DNA of 16,784 nucleotides from positions 1 through 16,784 of the forward strand of contig JAISIB010000166.1 of assembly GCA_031262265.1 (NCBI GenBank), in the 5' to 3' direction. The position numbers were made by a program, and so were the translations under genes. Shown piece after piece: positions 7,740-13,893 of this stretch (position 1 is its first letter; every line of letters starts with the position of its first letter). Below the pieces are notes generated by a model. It saw only the letters and a list, made by a program, of their open reading frames with translations, did not search any database and was not told where the DNA came from. This DNA comes from Prevotellaceae bacterium (GTDB lineage: Bacteria; Bacteroidota; Bacteroidia; Bacteroidales; Bacteroidaceae).

Positions 7740-7877
7740 CCGGTACAGACAATTTTAATTTATAATGCATGGAGGCAGGTAAGTTCTCACCGTTTGCGAG
7801 TGAAACGAGAGACTTATTATCCAAATTTCAAACGGCGAAAACTTATCCGCAACGTGCAAATTTAATAAGCAAACCCG
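7740..7877 (+). promoter_or_regulatory. Spacer between stalk and anchor genes with an imperfect hairpin
   Basis: These 138 bases separate the two pilin genes, much more than elsewhere in the locus. They contain an imperfect hairpin at 7781-7815: stem pieces of 3, 4 and 5 pairs, one bulged base, a small internal loop, and the 7-base loop GCGAGTG. The inner part (7790-7808) is nearly identical to a dyad ahead of pdxJ. It has no T-run after it, so it is not a standard terminator; it may trim, pause or protect the message between stalk and anchor. Short open frames here look spurious. Confidence 0.45.
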
Positions 7878-8816
7878 ATGAAACAACAAATGAAAACCGG
7901 CAGCCGGTGGCTGGGCTTTTTAATATCCTTAGTACTCGCCGGTTGCTATGGAGAAGACTTCTCCGGCTGTCCGCCGACAACGGATGAAAGAAGTGTGACG
8001 CTACGCTTTGAATTGGGTGGGCAGTACAATGACGACGCATTCACCGAACGAGTCACAAGCGTCAACGTAGGCATCTATAACCACCAAGGAGACAGCATCG
8101 GAAACCGGCAAATAACAGCCGATGAATTAGGACGTTTCCCAGGAGTCAAACTTAATCTGCCGACAGGAAACTATCATTTCGTTTGTTGGGGAAACGTCGA
8201 CGACGAAGATGACGACGACGGCATGATTACCTACGACGACCGGAAAGAAAATGTCACCGAAGCCGAAAACAGACAAAGTCATGGACTGCTGAACGCCATC
8301 TATGACGCAGGAGACTGCGACGCCTTGTGGAACGGACAAGCCAGAGACGTCACCATCAACGACGACTATGACGGAAGCGTCACATTCCTGCCCAAGTATT
8401 GGGAAGTAGAAGCCTTCGTCAAAGGAAGTGACGGACCGGTAGTCGTCGAACTGCTCGGATTGCCCGAAGGCACAGACGTGGAAACAGCTCTCGTGGACGG
8501 ACAGAAGATAACCAGCAGCTACGAAATGACAAACGCCATACAACAAGCCGGAGAGACCTATCAACTGGCAGACTTCCGTACGTTCCGGTTCAATCCCTAC
8601 GACAATGAGGTAACCATACGGATTACTACGTCGGCAGACGGACACGAGTTATACGCTGCCAAGCTGCAAGACGTCGCGCCGAAAGAACTCGACTTGAACG
8701 AAGATATTATTCTACCGCTATTGTTTACGATCACACCTACCGAAGACGGAAAAGACGTCAACGTAGAAGTGAGCGTACCCGATTGGGAAAGCGAAGACAC
8801 GGGATATGGATGGTAG
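7878..8816 (+). CDS. FimB/Mfa2-family fimbrial anchor subunit lipoprotein
   Basis: This is a 312-residue protein. The signal peptide ends in the lipobox LVLAGC with C23 as lipid site, followed by GEDFSGCPP, a stretch typical of Mfa2/FimB anchors. Two fimbrillin-type beta domains follow: the first from about 38 to 170 (VTLRFELGGQYNDD, VNVGIYNHQGDSI, LPTGNYHFVCWGN), the second from about 172 to 300 (YWEVEAFVKG, TFRFNPYDNEVTIRI, final VNVEVSVPDWE). Such proteins sit at the cell surface, end the pilus chain, fix it to the outer membrane and limit its length. I saw no arginine processing site equivalent to the one in the stalk subunit, as expected for an anchor that keeps its lipid. Residues 108-115 are an unusual acidic run (DDEDDDDG). 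The gene is closed by the terminator at 8861-8893. Confidence 0.86.
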   Translation: MKQQMKTGSRWLGFLISLVLAGCYGEDFSGCPPTTDERSVTLRFELGGQYNDDAFTERVTSVNVGIYNHQGDSIGNRQITADELGRFPGVKLNLPTGNYHFVCWGNVDDEDDDDGMITYDDRKENVTEAENRQSHGLLNAIYDAGDCDALWNGQARDVTINDDYDGSVTFLPKYWEVEAFVKGSDGPVVVELLGLPEGTDVETALVDGQKITSSYEMTNAIQQAGETYQLADFRTFRFNPYDNEVTIRITTSADGHELYAAKLQDVAPKELDLNEDIILPLLFTITPTEDGKDVNVEVSVPDWESEDTGYGW

Positions 8817-8860
8817 ATCCTTTTCATTTCAATAATTTATCTCACCTCATAGAGAGGAGC

Positions 8861-8893
8861 AAGAGGCAGCTCGCAATGAGCTGCCTCTTTTTT
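8861..8893 (+). terminator. Strong intrinsic terminator of the fimbrial operon
   Basis: There is a perfect 12-pair stem, AAGAGGCAGCTC (8861-8872) with GAGCTGCCTCTT (8878-8889), a 5-base loop GCAAT, and six T residues at 8888-8893. It lies 44 bases after the anchor stop. In the minus direction the T-run is missing, so it would serve the convergent nadK transcript only weakly. Confidence 0.92.
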
Positions 8894-8952
8894 CGTATAT
8901 CGAAACGAGTTGTGAGACTATCACAGCCGCTTATTCAAAGGAAGTCCTACTT

Positions 8953-9768
8953 TTATCTTCTACCGTCGGCGCCCCACATCATTTTGGAGCGTAGCGTATA
9001 GAAAAAGTCGTGTTCCGGTCGTTTGACGAGCTTGACGGTATAATCCGCCTTGCGAATACATAGACGATTCGCCTCTCTAAACGTCTCATTGCGCCCGTCG
9101 CAGGCCACCAGAAAGTGATGGCTACGACTCTCTACGTCCAGCGTGATTTCTCCGTCGTCGCGCAAAACGATCGGACGCATGTTGAGACTGTGCGGTGCCA
9201 CGGGGGTAATCGCCATATTGCCGGATTGCGGAACGATAATGGGTCCTCCCACGCTCAGCGAGTAGGCGGTGGAGCCGGTAGGGGTAGCGATGATCAGACC
9301 ATCGGCGCGGTAGGTCGTCAAATAGTTTCCGTTGACCGTCGTATGGATTGAAATCATCGACGAGCTATCACGTTTCAGCACCGCAATCTCGTTGAGTGCA
9401 TACCACGTCTGTCTTTCGTTCGCCACGCCGTCGCAGGTCAATTGCAACACCGTACGTTCCTCTATATCATACCGACCAATGAAAATATCTTCCACCGTCG
9501 CTTCCATCTCTTCGGGAGCCACATCGGCCAAGAAGCCCAATCGCCCCATATTGACGCCTAATATCGGTATATTGCAACGGCCTATATGTCCCACCGTATG
9601 CAAGAAGGTACCGTCTCCGCCCATACTGATCGCCAGATCGGTATCTTCTGCCGGCGAGGTACCGTCGAATACGGAGACGGTAGCACCATGACGACGCAAC
9701 AAGGCGACGAGACGCCCCATCGACTCCGATTTTAGAGAATTGGAACTGCCAAATAAAGTAATTTTCAT
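8953..9768 (-). CDS. nadK: NAD kinase
   Basis: This is a 271-residue cytoplasmic enzyme that phosphorylates NAD+ to NADP+ with ATP. The diagnostic GGDGT motif is at residues 50-54 with the catalytic D52, inside SMGGDGTFLHTVGHI. It is followed by ILGVNMGRLGFLAD (69-82), the NE pair at 126-127 (ALNEIAVLKRD), and the conserved RADGLIIATPTGSTAYSLSVGGP region at about 154-176. Length is slightly under that of many family members (about 290), with a short N-terminal part before GGDGT, but all key motifs are present. The gene is convergent with the fimbrial operon and divergent from pdxJ, with 136 bases between the two starts. Confidence 0.97.
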   Translation of the reverse strand: MKITLFGSSNSLKSESMGRLVALLRRHGATVSVFDGTSPAEDTDLAISMGGDGTFLHTVGHIGRCNIPILGVNMGRLGFLADVAPEEMEATVEDIFIGRYDIEERTVLQLTCDGVANERQTWYALNEIAVLKRDSSSMISIHTTVNGNYLTTYRADGLIIATPTGSTAYSLSVGGPIIVPQSGNMAITPVAPHSLNMRPIVLRDDGEITLDVESRSHHFLVACDGRNETFREANRLCIRKADYTVKLVKRPEHDFFYTLRSKMMWGADGRR

Positions 9769-9841
9769 TCCTCGTACACTTAAAACTATGCAAAAGTGGT
9801 TGTTTTTTTGCTAAAAACACCAGGACGTTTCAGTTTTTTCG

Positions 9842-9869
9842 TACTTTTGGCCGTTTCCGAGTGAAACGA
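9842..9869 (+). promoter_or_regulatory. pdxJ promoter -7 box with overlapping dyad
   Basis: TACTTTTG (9842-9849) is a perfect TAnnTTTG -7 box 56 bases ahead of the pdxJ ATG; no TTTG is present at 19-21 bases upstream. Directly after it comes a perfect dyad, CGTTTC-CGAGT-GAAACG (9852-9868), which would cover the predicted start of transcription or form a hairpin at the very 5' end of the message. A near-identical copy lies upstream of the fimbrial anchor gene. On the minus strand I saw no convincing nadK promoter; the nearest strings are one mismatch from TAnnTTTG. Confidence 0.55.
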
Positions 9870-9904
9870 AGGCATAGAATAATATCAAACTCCTTTCAAT
9901 TGAA

Positions 9905-10621
9905 ATGACTCAACTCAGCGTAAACATTAATAAAATAGCAACGCTTCGCAATGCCAGAGGCGGCAACGTTCCGAACGTTTGTCAAGTGGCACGAGACTGT
10001 GAGCGGTTCGGAGCAGACGGTATCACCGTACATCCGCGTCCCGACGAGAGGCACATACGCCGCTCCGATGTATTCGAATTGCGCCCGCTACTGGCCACGG
10101 AGTTCAATATAGAGGGTTATCCCGACGCTCGATTTATGGAACTCGTGCTTACCGTGAAACCGGCACAGGTCACTTTGGTGCCCGACTTGCCCGCGCAACT
10201 GACTTCCAACCACGGATGGGATACGAAAGCATGTACGGATTTTCTGTCCGACGTTTGCCAACGACTTAAAACCGCCGGTATTCGTACGTCCATCTTCGTC
10301 GCTCCCGATCCGGAACTTATCCGTTGTGCCGCCCAAGCCGGTACCGACCGCGTGGAACTCTATACCGAACCGTATGCCGCCCTCTATCCGACCGACAAGG
10401 AAGCCGCCGTCGCTCCGTTCGTAGCTGCTGCCAAGTTGGCGCGCTCGTTGGGCATGGGCGTCAATGCCGGACATGATTTGAATCTTGAAAACTTGACATA
10501 TCTTCATCAATCCATCCCTTGGTTGGACGAGGTTTCCATCGGACATGCGCTCATCAGCGACGCACTCTATATGGGATTGGAACAAACGATTCACTTATAT
10601 AAAAAATGCCTCACGCAATGA
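9905..10621 (+). CDS. pdxJ: Pyridoxine 5'-phosphate synthase
   Basis: This is a 238-residue TIM-barrel enzyme of the DXP-dependent vitamin B6 pathway. It condenses 1-deoxy-D-xylulose 5-phosphate with 3-amino-2-oxopropyl phosphate to pyridoxine 5'-phosphate. Family motifs are all visible: SVNINKIATLRNARGG at 5-20; GITVHPRPDERHI at 39-51 with H43, R45 and H50; FNIEGYP with E70; GVNAGHDLNLENL at 185-197 with H190; and EVSIGHALISDALYMGL at 209-225. Full family length. It heads an operon with exbB, exbD and a TonB gene, an arrangement I know from many Bacteroidetes. The stop TGA lies within ATGA at 10618-10621, overlapping one candidate start of the next gene. Confidence 0.97.
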   Translation: MTQLSVNINKIATLRNARGGNVPNVCQVARDCERFGADGITVHPRPDERHIRRSDVFELRPLLATEFNIEGYPDARFMELVLTVKPAQVTLVPDLPAQLTSNHGWDTKACTDFLSDVCQRLKTAGIRTSIFVAPDPELIRCAAQAGTDRVELYTEPYAALYPTDKEAAVAPFVAAAKLARSLGMGVNAGHDLNLENLTYLHQSIPWLDEVSIGHALISDALYMGLEQTIHLYKKCLTQ

Positions 10622-11331
10622 TCACATTGACTACACTTCTGCAAACGCTCCCGCCCGATTCGCTGACGAATCCCGTACTTACGCCCATCGCGACCGAACA
10701 ACAGATGAATATGTTGGATATGGCGTGGAAAGGCGGATGGATCATGATTATCTTAGCGGCTTTGTCGTTGGTCTGCTTCTATATCCTGATAGAACGCATC
10801 CTCGTCATTCGCCGCGCCGGCAAGGAAGATCCCTTGTTTATGGAACGTATTCGCGACTACATCTCCGAAGGCGAACGCAAATCCGCCATTCATTACTGCC
10901 GCACGGTGGACACGCCGTCTGCACGGATGATAGAAAAAGGTATTACACGGTTGGATCGCCCGATTGCCGACGTACAGGCGGCCATCGAAAACGTGGGAAA
11001 CTTTGAAGTCGCCAAGCTGGAAAAGGGATTGACCATTATGGCAACCATATCAAGCGGCGCGCCGATGATCGGCTTCCTCGGTACCGTAACGGGAATGGTC
11101 AAGGCGTTTTTTGAAATGGCCAATGCCGGCAATAACATTGATATTACGCTGCTATCCGGCGGTATTTACGAGGCCATGATAACGACCGTCGGCGGATTAA
11201 TCGTAGGTATCATCGCCATGTTCGCCTATAACTATCTGGTGACGTTGGTGGACGGCGTAGTCAACAATATGGAGGGAAAAACCATGGCCTTCCTTGATTT
11301 ACTCAACGAATCGGCTCAGAAAGCCCCGTAA
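10618..11331 (+). CDS. exbB: ExbB/TolQ family proton channel
   Basis: This is a 237-residue inner-membrane protein if read from the ATG at 10618, which overlaps the pdxJ stop as ATGA and gives the family-like start MITLTTLLQT. An in-frame ATG at 10606 would add four residues. Counting from 10606, helices lie at about 44-66, 145-168 and 190-214, with the large cytoplasmic loop between the first two. The ExbB/TolQ signature GAPMIGFLGTVTGMVKAFFEM (start near 151) precedes the third helix. With ExbD it forms the proton-driven motor that energises TonB or Tol partners. The exbD start follows 3 bases after the stop, so translation is probably coupled along the whole cluster. Confidence 0.94.
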   Translation: MITLTTLLQTLPPDSLTNPVLTPIATEQQMNMLDMAWKGGWIMIILAALSLVCFYILIERILVIRRAGKEDPLFMERIRDYISEGERKSAIHYCRTVDTPSARMIEKGITRLDRPIADVQAAIENVGNFEVAKLEKGLTIMATISSGAPMIGFLGTVTGMVKAFFEMANAGNNIDITLLSGGIYEAMITTVGGLIVGIIAMFAYNYLVTLVDGVVNNMEGKTMAFLDLLNESAQKAP

Positions 11332-11334
11332 CAA

Positions 11335-11757
11335 ATGGCACTGAAACGAAGAAATAAAATCTCGCCGGCGTTCAATATGGCGTCCATGACGGACGTTATC
11401 TTTCTACTGCTCATCTTCTTCATGATCACGTCTACGATGGTGTCTCCCAACGCCATTAAAGTGCTACTACCCCAAGGCAAACAGCAAACGTCGGCCAAAC
11501 CACTGACGCGCGTCATCATCGATAAGCAACTGCGCTACTATGCGGCGTTCGGCAGCGAGAAGGAACAGCGACTGACACTGGCGGAACTGCCCGCATTTCT
11601 GCAAACCTGCGCCCAAAGAGAACCGGATATGTACATCGCCCTCTATGCCGACGAAAGCGTGCCCTACAAAGAGATCGTGAACGTACTGAATATTGCCAAC
11701 GAGCACAAGTTTAAAATGATTTTGGCCACCCGCCAGCCCGAGAATCGCAATCGTTAG
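11335..11757 (+). CDS. exbD: ExbD/TolR family protein
   Basis: This is a 140-residue protein with one membrane helix at about 19-36. The motif SMTDVIFLLLIFFM carries D20, the proton-accepting aspartate of the family. The remainder (about 45-133) is a periplasmic domain with the usual LPQGK region after the helix. The last residues are polar and basic (RQPENRNR). It works with the ExbB product to couple proton flow to TonB. It starts 3 bases after exbB and ends 2 bases before the tonB-like gene. Whether the set serves nutrient import (Exb/Ton) or envelope constriction (Tol) is not settled by the sequence. Confidence 0.94.
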   Translation: MALKRRNKISPAFNMASMTDVIFLLLIFFMITSTMVSPNAIKVLLPQGKQQTSAKPLTRVIIDKQLRYYAAFGSEKEQRLTLAELPAFLQTCAQREPDMYIALYADESVPYKEIVNVLNIANEHKFKMILATRQPENRNR

Positions 11758-11759
11758 CC

Positions 11760-12578
11760 ATGCCCGATCCGAACAAACGCCGACAACGAACGACCGCCCT
11801 GCTGACTACCATAGGTATTCACTTGCTGATACTGCTTGTGCTCGTCAGTGTAGGCTTTACCATTCCGATACGAGAGGAAGAGAGCGGCGTATCCGTTATG
11901 TTGGGAGATAATGCGCTCGGTAGTTCGGGCGGCAGGCAAACGACTTATGTACCCGTACAAGTAGCTACCGACATTCCCAAAGCCGCACCTGCTTCTCCCA
12001 CCCCCGCGCAGCCCCTGATCACCGGCGAAGAGGAAACCGTCGCCTTGTCTCCGAAAGAAGACAAACCGGCTCCGACGCAAACGCCCGAACAAATCAAAGC
12101 GCAGGAAGAAGCGGAAGCCCGCCGAATAGCCGCCGAACGCGCCGAAGCAGCACGCCGCGCGGCAGCCGAAACCGCCAACAGACGCGTATCCGATGCTTTC
12201 GGCAAAGGAACGCAAATCGGCGCCACCGATGCTACGAACGGCGAAGGCGTACAGGGTACGCTGGAAGGAACGGAAACGGCGGGAGCACTCACAGGTGGTA
12301 CGGGCTACGGATCATTCGATTTGGGCGGACGCTCACTGCGGGACGGAACGCTACCACGCCCTGCCTACGAAGCAAATGAAGAGGCCATCGTGGTGGTATC
12401 TATCACGGTCAATCAGCAAGGCGACGTCGTCGGCACCTCTATTGACCGCCGTACCAACACGGTCAACGCTACGCTACGCAACGCTGCCGAAGATGCTGCC
12501 CGTCGGGCAAAGTTCAATACCATCGGCGGGTTGAATAATCAAACGGGAAGCATCACCTATTATTTCCGCTTACGATAA
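11760..12578 (+). CDS. tonB: TonB-family energy transducer with TolA-like helical segment
   Basis: This is a 272-residue protein: a short basic cytoplasmic start, one membrane helix at about 11-34 carrying H21, and a periplasmic spacer. Residues 73-108 are rich in Pro, Ala and Thr. Residues 109-142 are a charged Ala/Glu/Arg helix (EAEARRIAAERAEAARRAAA) like that of TolA. A Gly/Thr-rich segment follows at about 150-190. The C-terminal domain, about 195-272 (EEAIVVVSITVNQQGDVV, then FNTIGGLNNQTGSITYYFRL), is TonB-like. It transmits the energy of the ExbB/ExbD motor to outer-membrane receptors. The mix of TolA-like spacer and TonB-like tip makes the name uncertain between TonB and TolA; the tip favours TonB. 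The start ATG lies 2 bases after exbD. Confidence 0.88.
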   Translation: MPDPNKRRQRTTALLTTIGIHLLILLVLVSVGFTIPIREEESGVSVMLGDNALGSSGGRQTTYVPVQVATDIPKAAPASPTPAQPLITGEEETVALSPKEDKPAPTQTPEQIKAQEEAEARRIAAERAEAARRAAAETANRRVSDAFGKGTQIGATDATNGEGVQGTLEGTETAGALTGGTGYGSFDLGGRSLRDGTLPRPAYEANEEAIVVVSITVNQQGDVVGTSIDRRTNTVNATLRNAAEDAARRAKFNTIGGLNNQTGSITYYFRLR

Positions 12579-12800
12579 CATCCCACTACGCACGCAGCTG
12601 GTGGAAACAAGGTCGTTACACCGGAAAATATCTTCGTTAGTTGCTACGACGACTTCATTGATAAATCAAAAATCTTACGAGCAAAATACAGCCACTAAGG
12701 CGGTAGAAAACCGCGGTGTTTCAATTATTAAAAAAATCCATTTTTTATTTGTGCGTTCCGCAAATAATTCGTTCCTTTACAGCCTAAAAACATATAAAAT
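12579..12800 (+). promoter_or_regulatory. Intergenic region with small dyads and a weak promoter candidate
   Basis: These 222 bases hold no convincing gene. A short hairpin, GCGGT-AGAAA-ACCGC (12700-12714), overlaps the palindrome ACCGCGGT (12710-12717). A weak plus-strand promoter candidate for the following lipoprotein gene is TTTC (12719-12722), 21 bases, then TTTATTTG (12744-12751), each element with one mismatch. I found no stem with a T-run that would clearly end the tonB transcript. Confidence 0.25.
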
Positions 12801-13877
12801 ATGAGTAAATACGTTATGTTTTGCCGTAAGCATACAGGCTTATACGGTCGCTTCTTACAATCTTCACTACTTTTGATGGCTTGTTTGACGTTGTTTACGA
12901 GCTGTTACGAACGGGGACGTCTACTAAAACCCGAGACAAAAGTATCACTATTACTCTCTTTGTCAAACCCCTCAGTCTCGCTGTCCACAGACACGGTAGA
13001 TGTGACACTCACGCGCGCTCCGCTGCCTTCGCAGCAACGCGTAGTCGTATTTGCCTACCAAGACGACATACTTGTAGCGAGCGAAACGTCCGTTATCTCT
13101 ACGCAAAGCGGTACGTTTGAATTACCTTTGAATATAAAGCTTGATCCGACTGCCTATACGCTTACCGTATGGACGGATTACGTACAAGGTTCGGAGGCGA
13201 TCAGTTCCGCCTACAATATCAGTCCGACGGGTAGAGTTTCTTGCGTCGCACCTTATAAGGGCAGCGACCCTTGGCGGGAGGCTTACTACGCCACCGCAGC
13301 GATAGATCTGAGTGAATTCGCGGATAAATATGAGGCGGACGTAGAAATAGATATGACGCTCCATCGACCGACGGCGCAGTTTCGTGTCGTAACCGACGGC
13401 GTACAGGAATTTTTGGACGCGACCGCCGACAAATCCGTGCTTGACAAATATACGGTTACGTTCTCTTATAATTTTTCTTTCCCGACCACGTTCGACATCA
13501 GGCAGGGGCAACCGGTAGGTTCTGAGGAAAACATTTCGTACACCGTGCCTTTGAATTTAAATACGACGGATGATGAATCTTTGCTTGGGTTTGACGACGT
13601 ATTCACGGGTGCTACCGGTTCATTCGTCTCTCTAAACGTTGTAATCAAAGACAATACCGGTCAGCTGCTTGCCGAATATGACGATATACGCGTAGATTAT
13701 ACGCCCAACAAAGTGAATGTCATTCGCGGCAGCTTTCTTCCGATAGTTCGCGACCTTCCCGGTTTAGAGGAACCCGAAGAACCTGGTGATGAACCCGATC
13801 AAGATGGAGACAGCGGCGTACAAATAGACTCCGACTATGACGGAGATATTGATATTAACTTAGACGAAGCCGAATAG
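12801..13877 (+). CDS. Fimbrillin-like lipoprotein (DUF6562-like) with acidic C-terminal tail
   Basis: This is a 358-residue protein. The signal ends in LFTSC with C35 as probable lipid site. The body resembles Bacteroidales fimbrillin/DUF6562 proteins: a first domain with VVVFAYQDDILVASE and YTLTVWTDYVQGSEAISSAYN (119-139), and a second starting at HRPTAQFRVVTDGVQEFL (188-205) and closing with NKVNVIRGSFLP (303-314). The tail (321-358) is highly acidic: EEPEEPGDEPDQDGD, then DSDYDGDID at 343-351, a DxDxDG arrangement seen in calcium-binding loops. It is likely a surface-exposed accessory or minor pilus-type subunit, but it lies 4 kb from the main pilin genes and on its own transcript. The family call is from remembered sequence patterns, so it is moderate. 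Confidence 0.65.
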   Translation: MSKYVMFCRKHTGLYGRFLQSSLLLMACLTLFTSCYERGRLLKPETKVSLLLSLSNPSVSLSTDTVDVTLTRAPLPSQQRVVVFAYQDDILVASETSVISTQSGTFELPLNIKLDPTAYTLTVWTDYVQGSEAISSAYNISPTGRVSCVAPYKGSDPWREAYYATAAIDLSEFADKYEADVEIDMTLHRPTAQFRVVTDGVQEFLDATADKSVLDKYTVTFSYNFSFPTTFDIRQGQPVGSEENISYTVPLNLNTTDDESLLGFDDVFTGATGSFVSLNVVIKDNTGQLLAEYDDIRVDYTPNKVNVIRGSFLPIVRDLPGLEEPEEPGDEPDQDGDSGVQIDSDYDGDIDINLDEAE

Positions 13878-13893
13878 CTCATTCGGTTTCGTC
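13863..13893. terminator. Inverted repeat over two convergent stop codons, possible bidirectional terminator
   Basis: GACGAAGCCGAA (13863-13874) pairs with TTCGGTTTCGTC (13882-13893): 12 pairs, one of them G-U on the plus-strand transcript, with a 7-base loop TAGCTCA. The loop and flanks contain the stop of the plus-strand lipoprotein gene (13875-13877) and of the minus-strand transglutaminase gene (13879-13881). There is no T-run on either side, so it is not a textbook intrinsic terminator. Confidence 0.6.

Noticed and set aside
7769..7987. Small open frame starting in the stalk-anchor spacer
   Set aside because: It runs out of frame into the anchor gene, contains the hairpin region, and has no signal or family likeness.
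8127..8645. A 172-codon minus-strand frame opposite the anchor gene
   Set aside because: GAC/GAA-rich codons of the anchor leave the complement free of stops; composition is Val/Ser/Cys-rich without motifs.
10088..10594. A 168-codon minus-strand frame opposite pdxJ
   Set aside because: pdxJ carries every catalytic motif, so the antisense frame is a by-product.
12601..12804. 67-codon frame from a GTG just after tonB, ending in an ATGA overlap with the next gene
   Set aside because: The tight overlap is tempting, but the start is GTG, the composition is that of non-coding AT-rich DNA, and no motif is visible.
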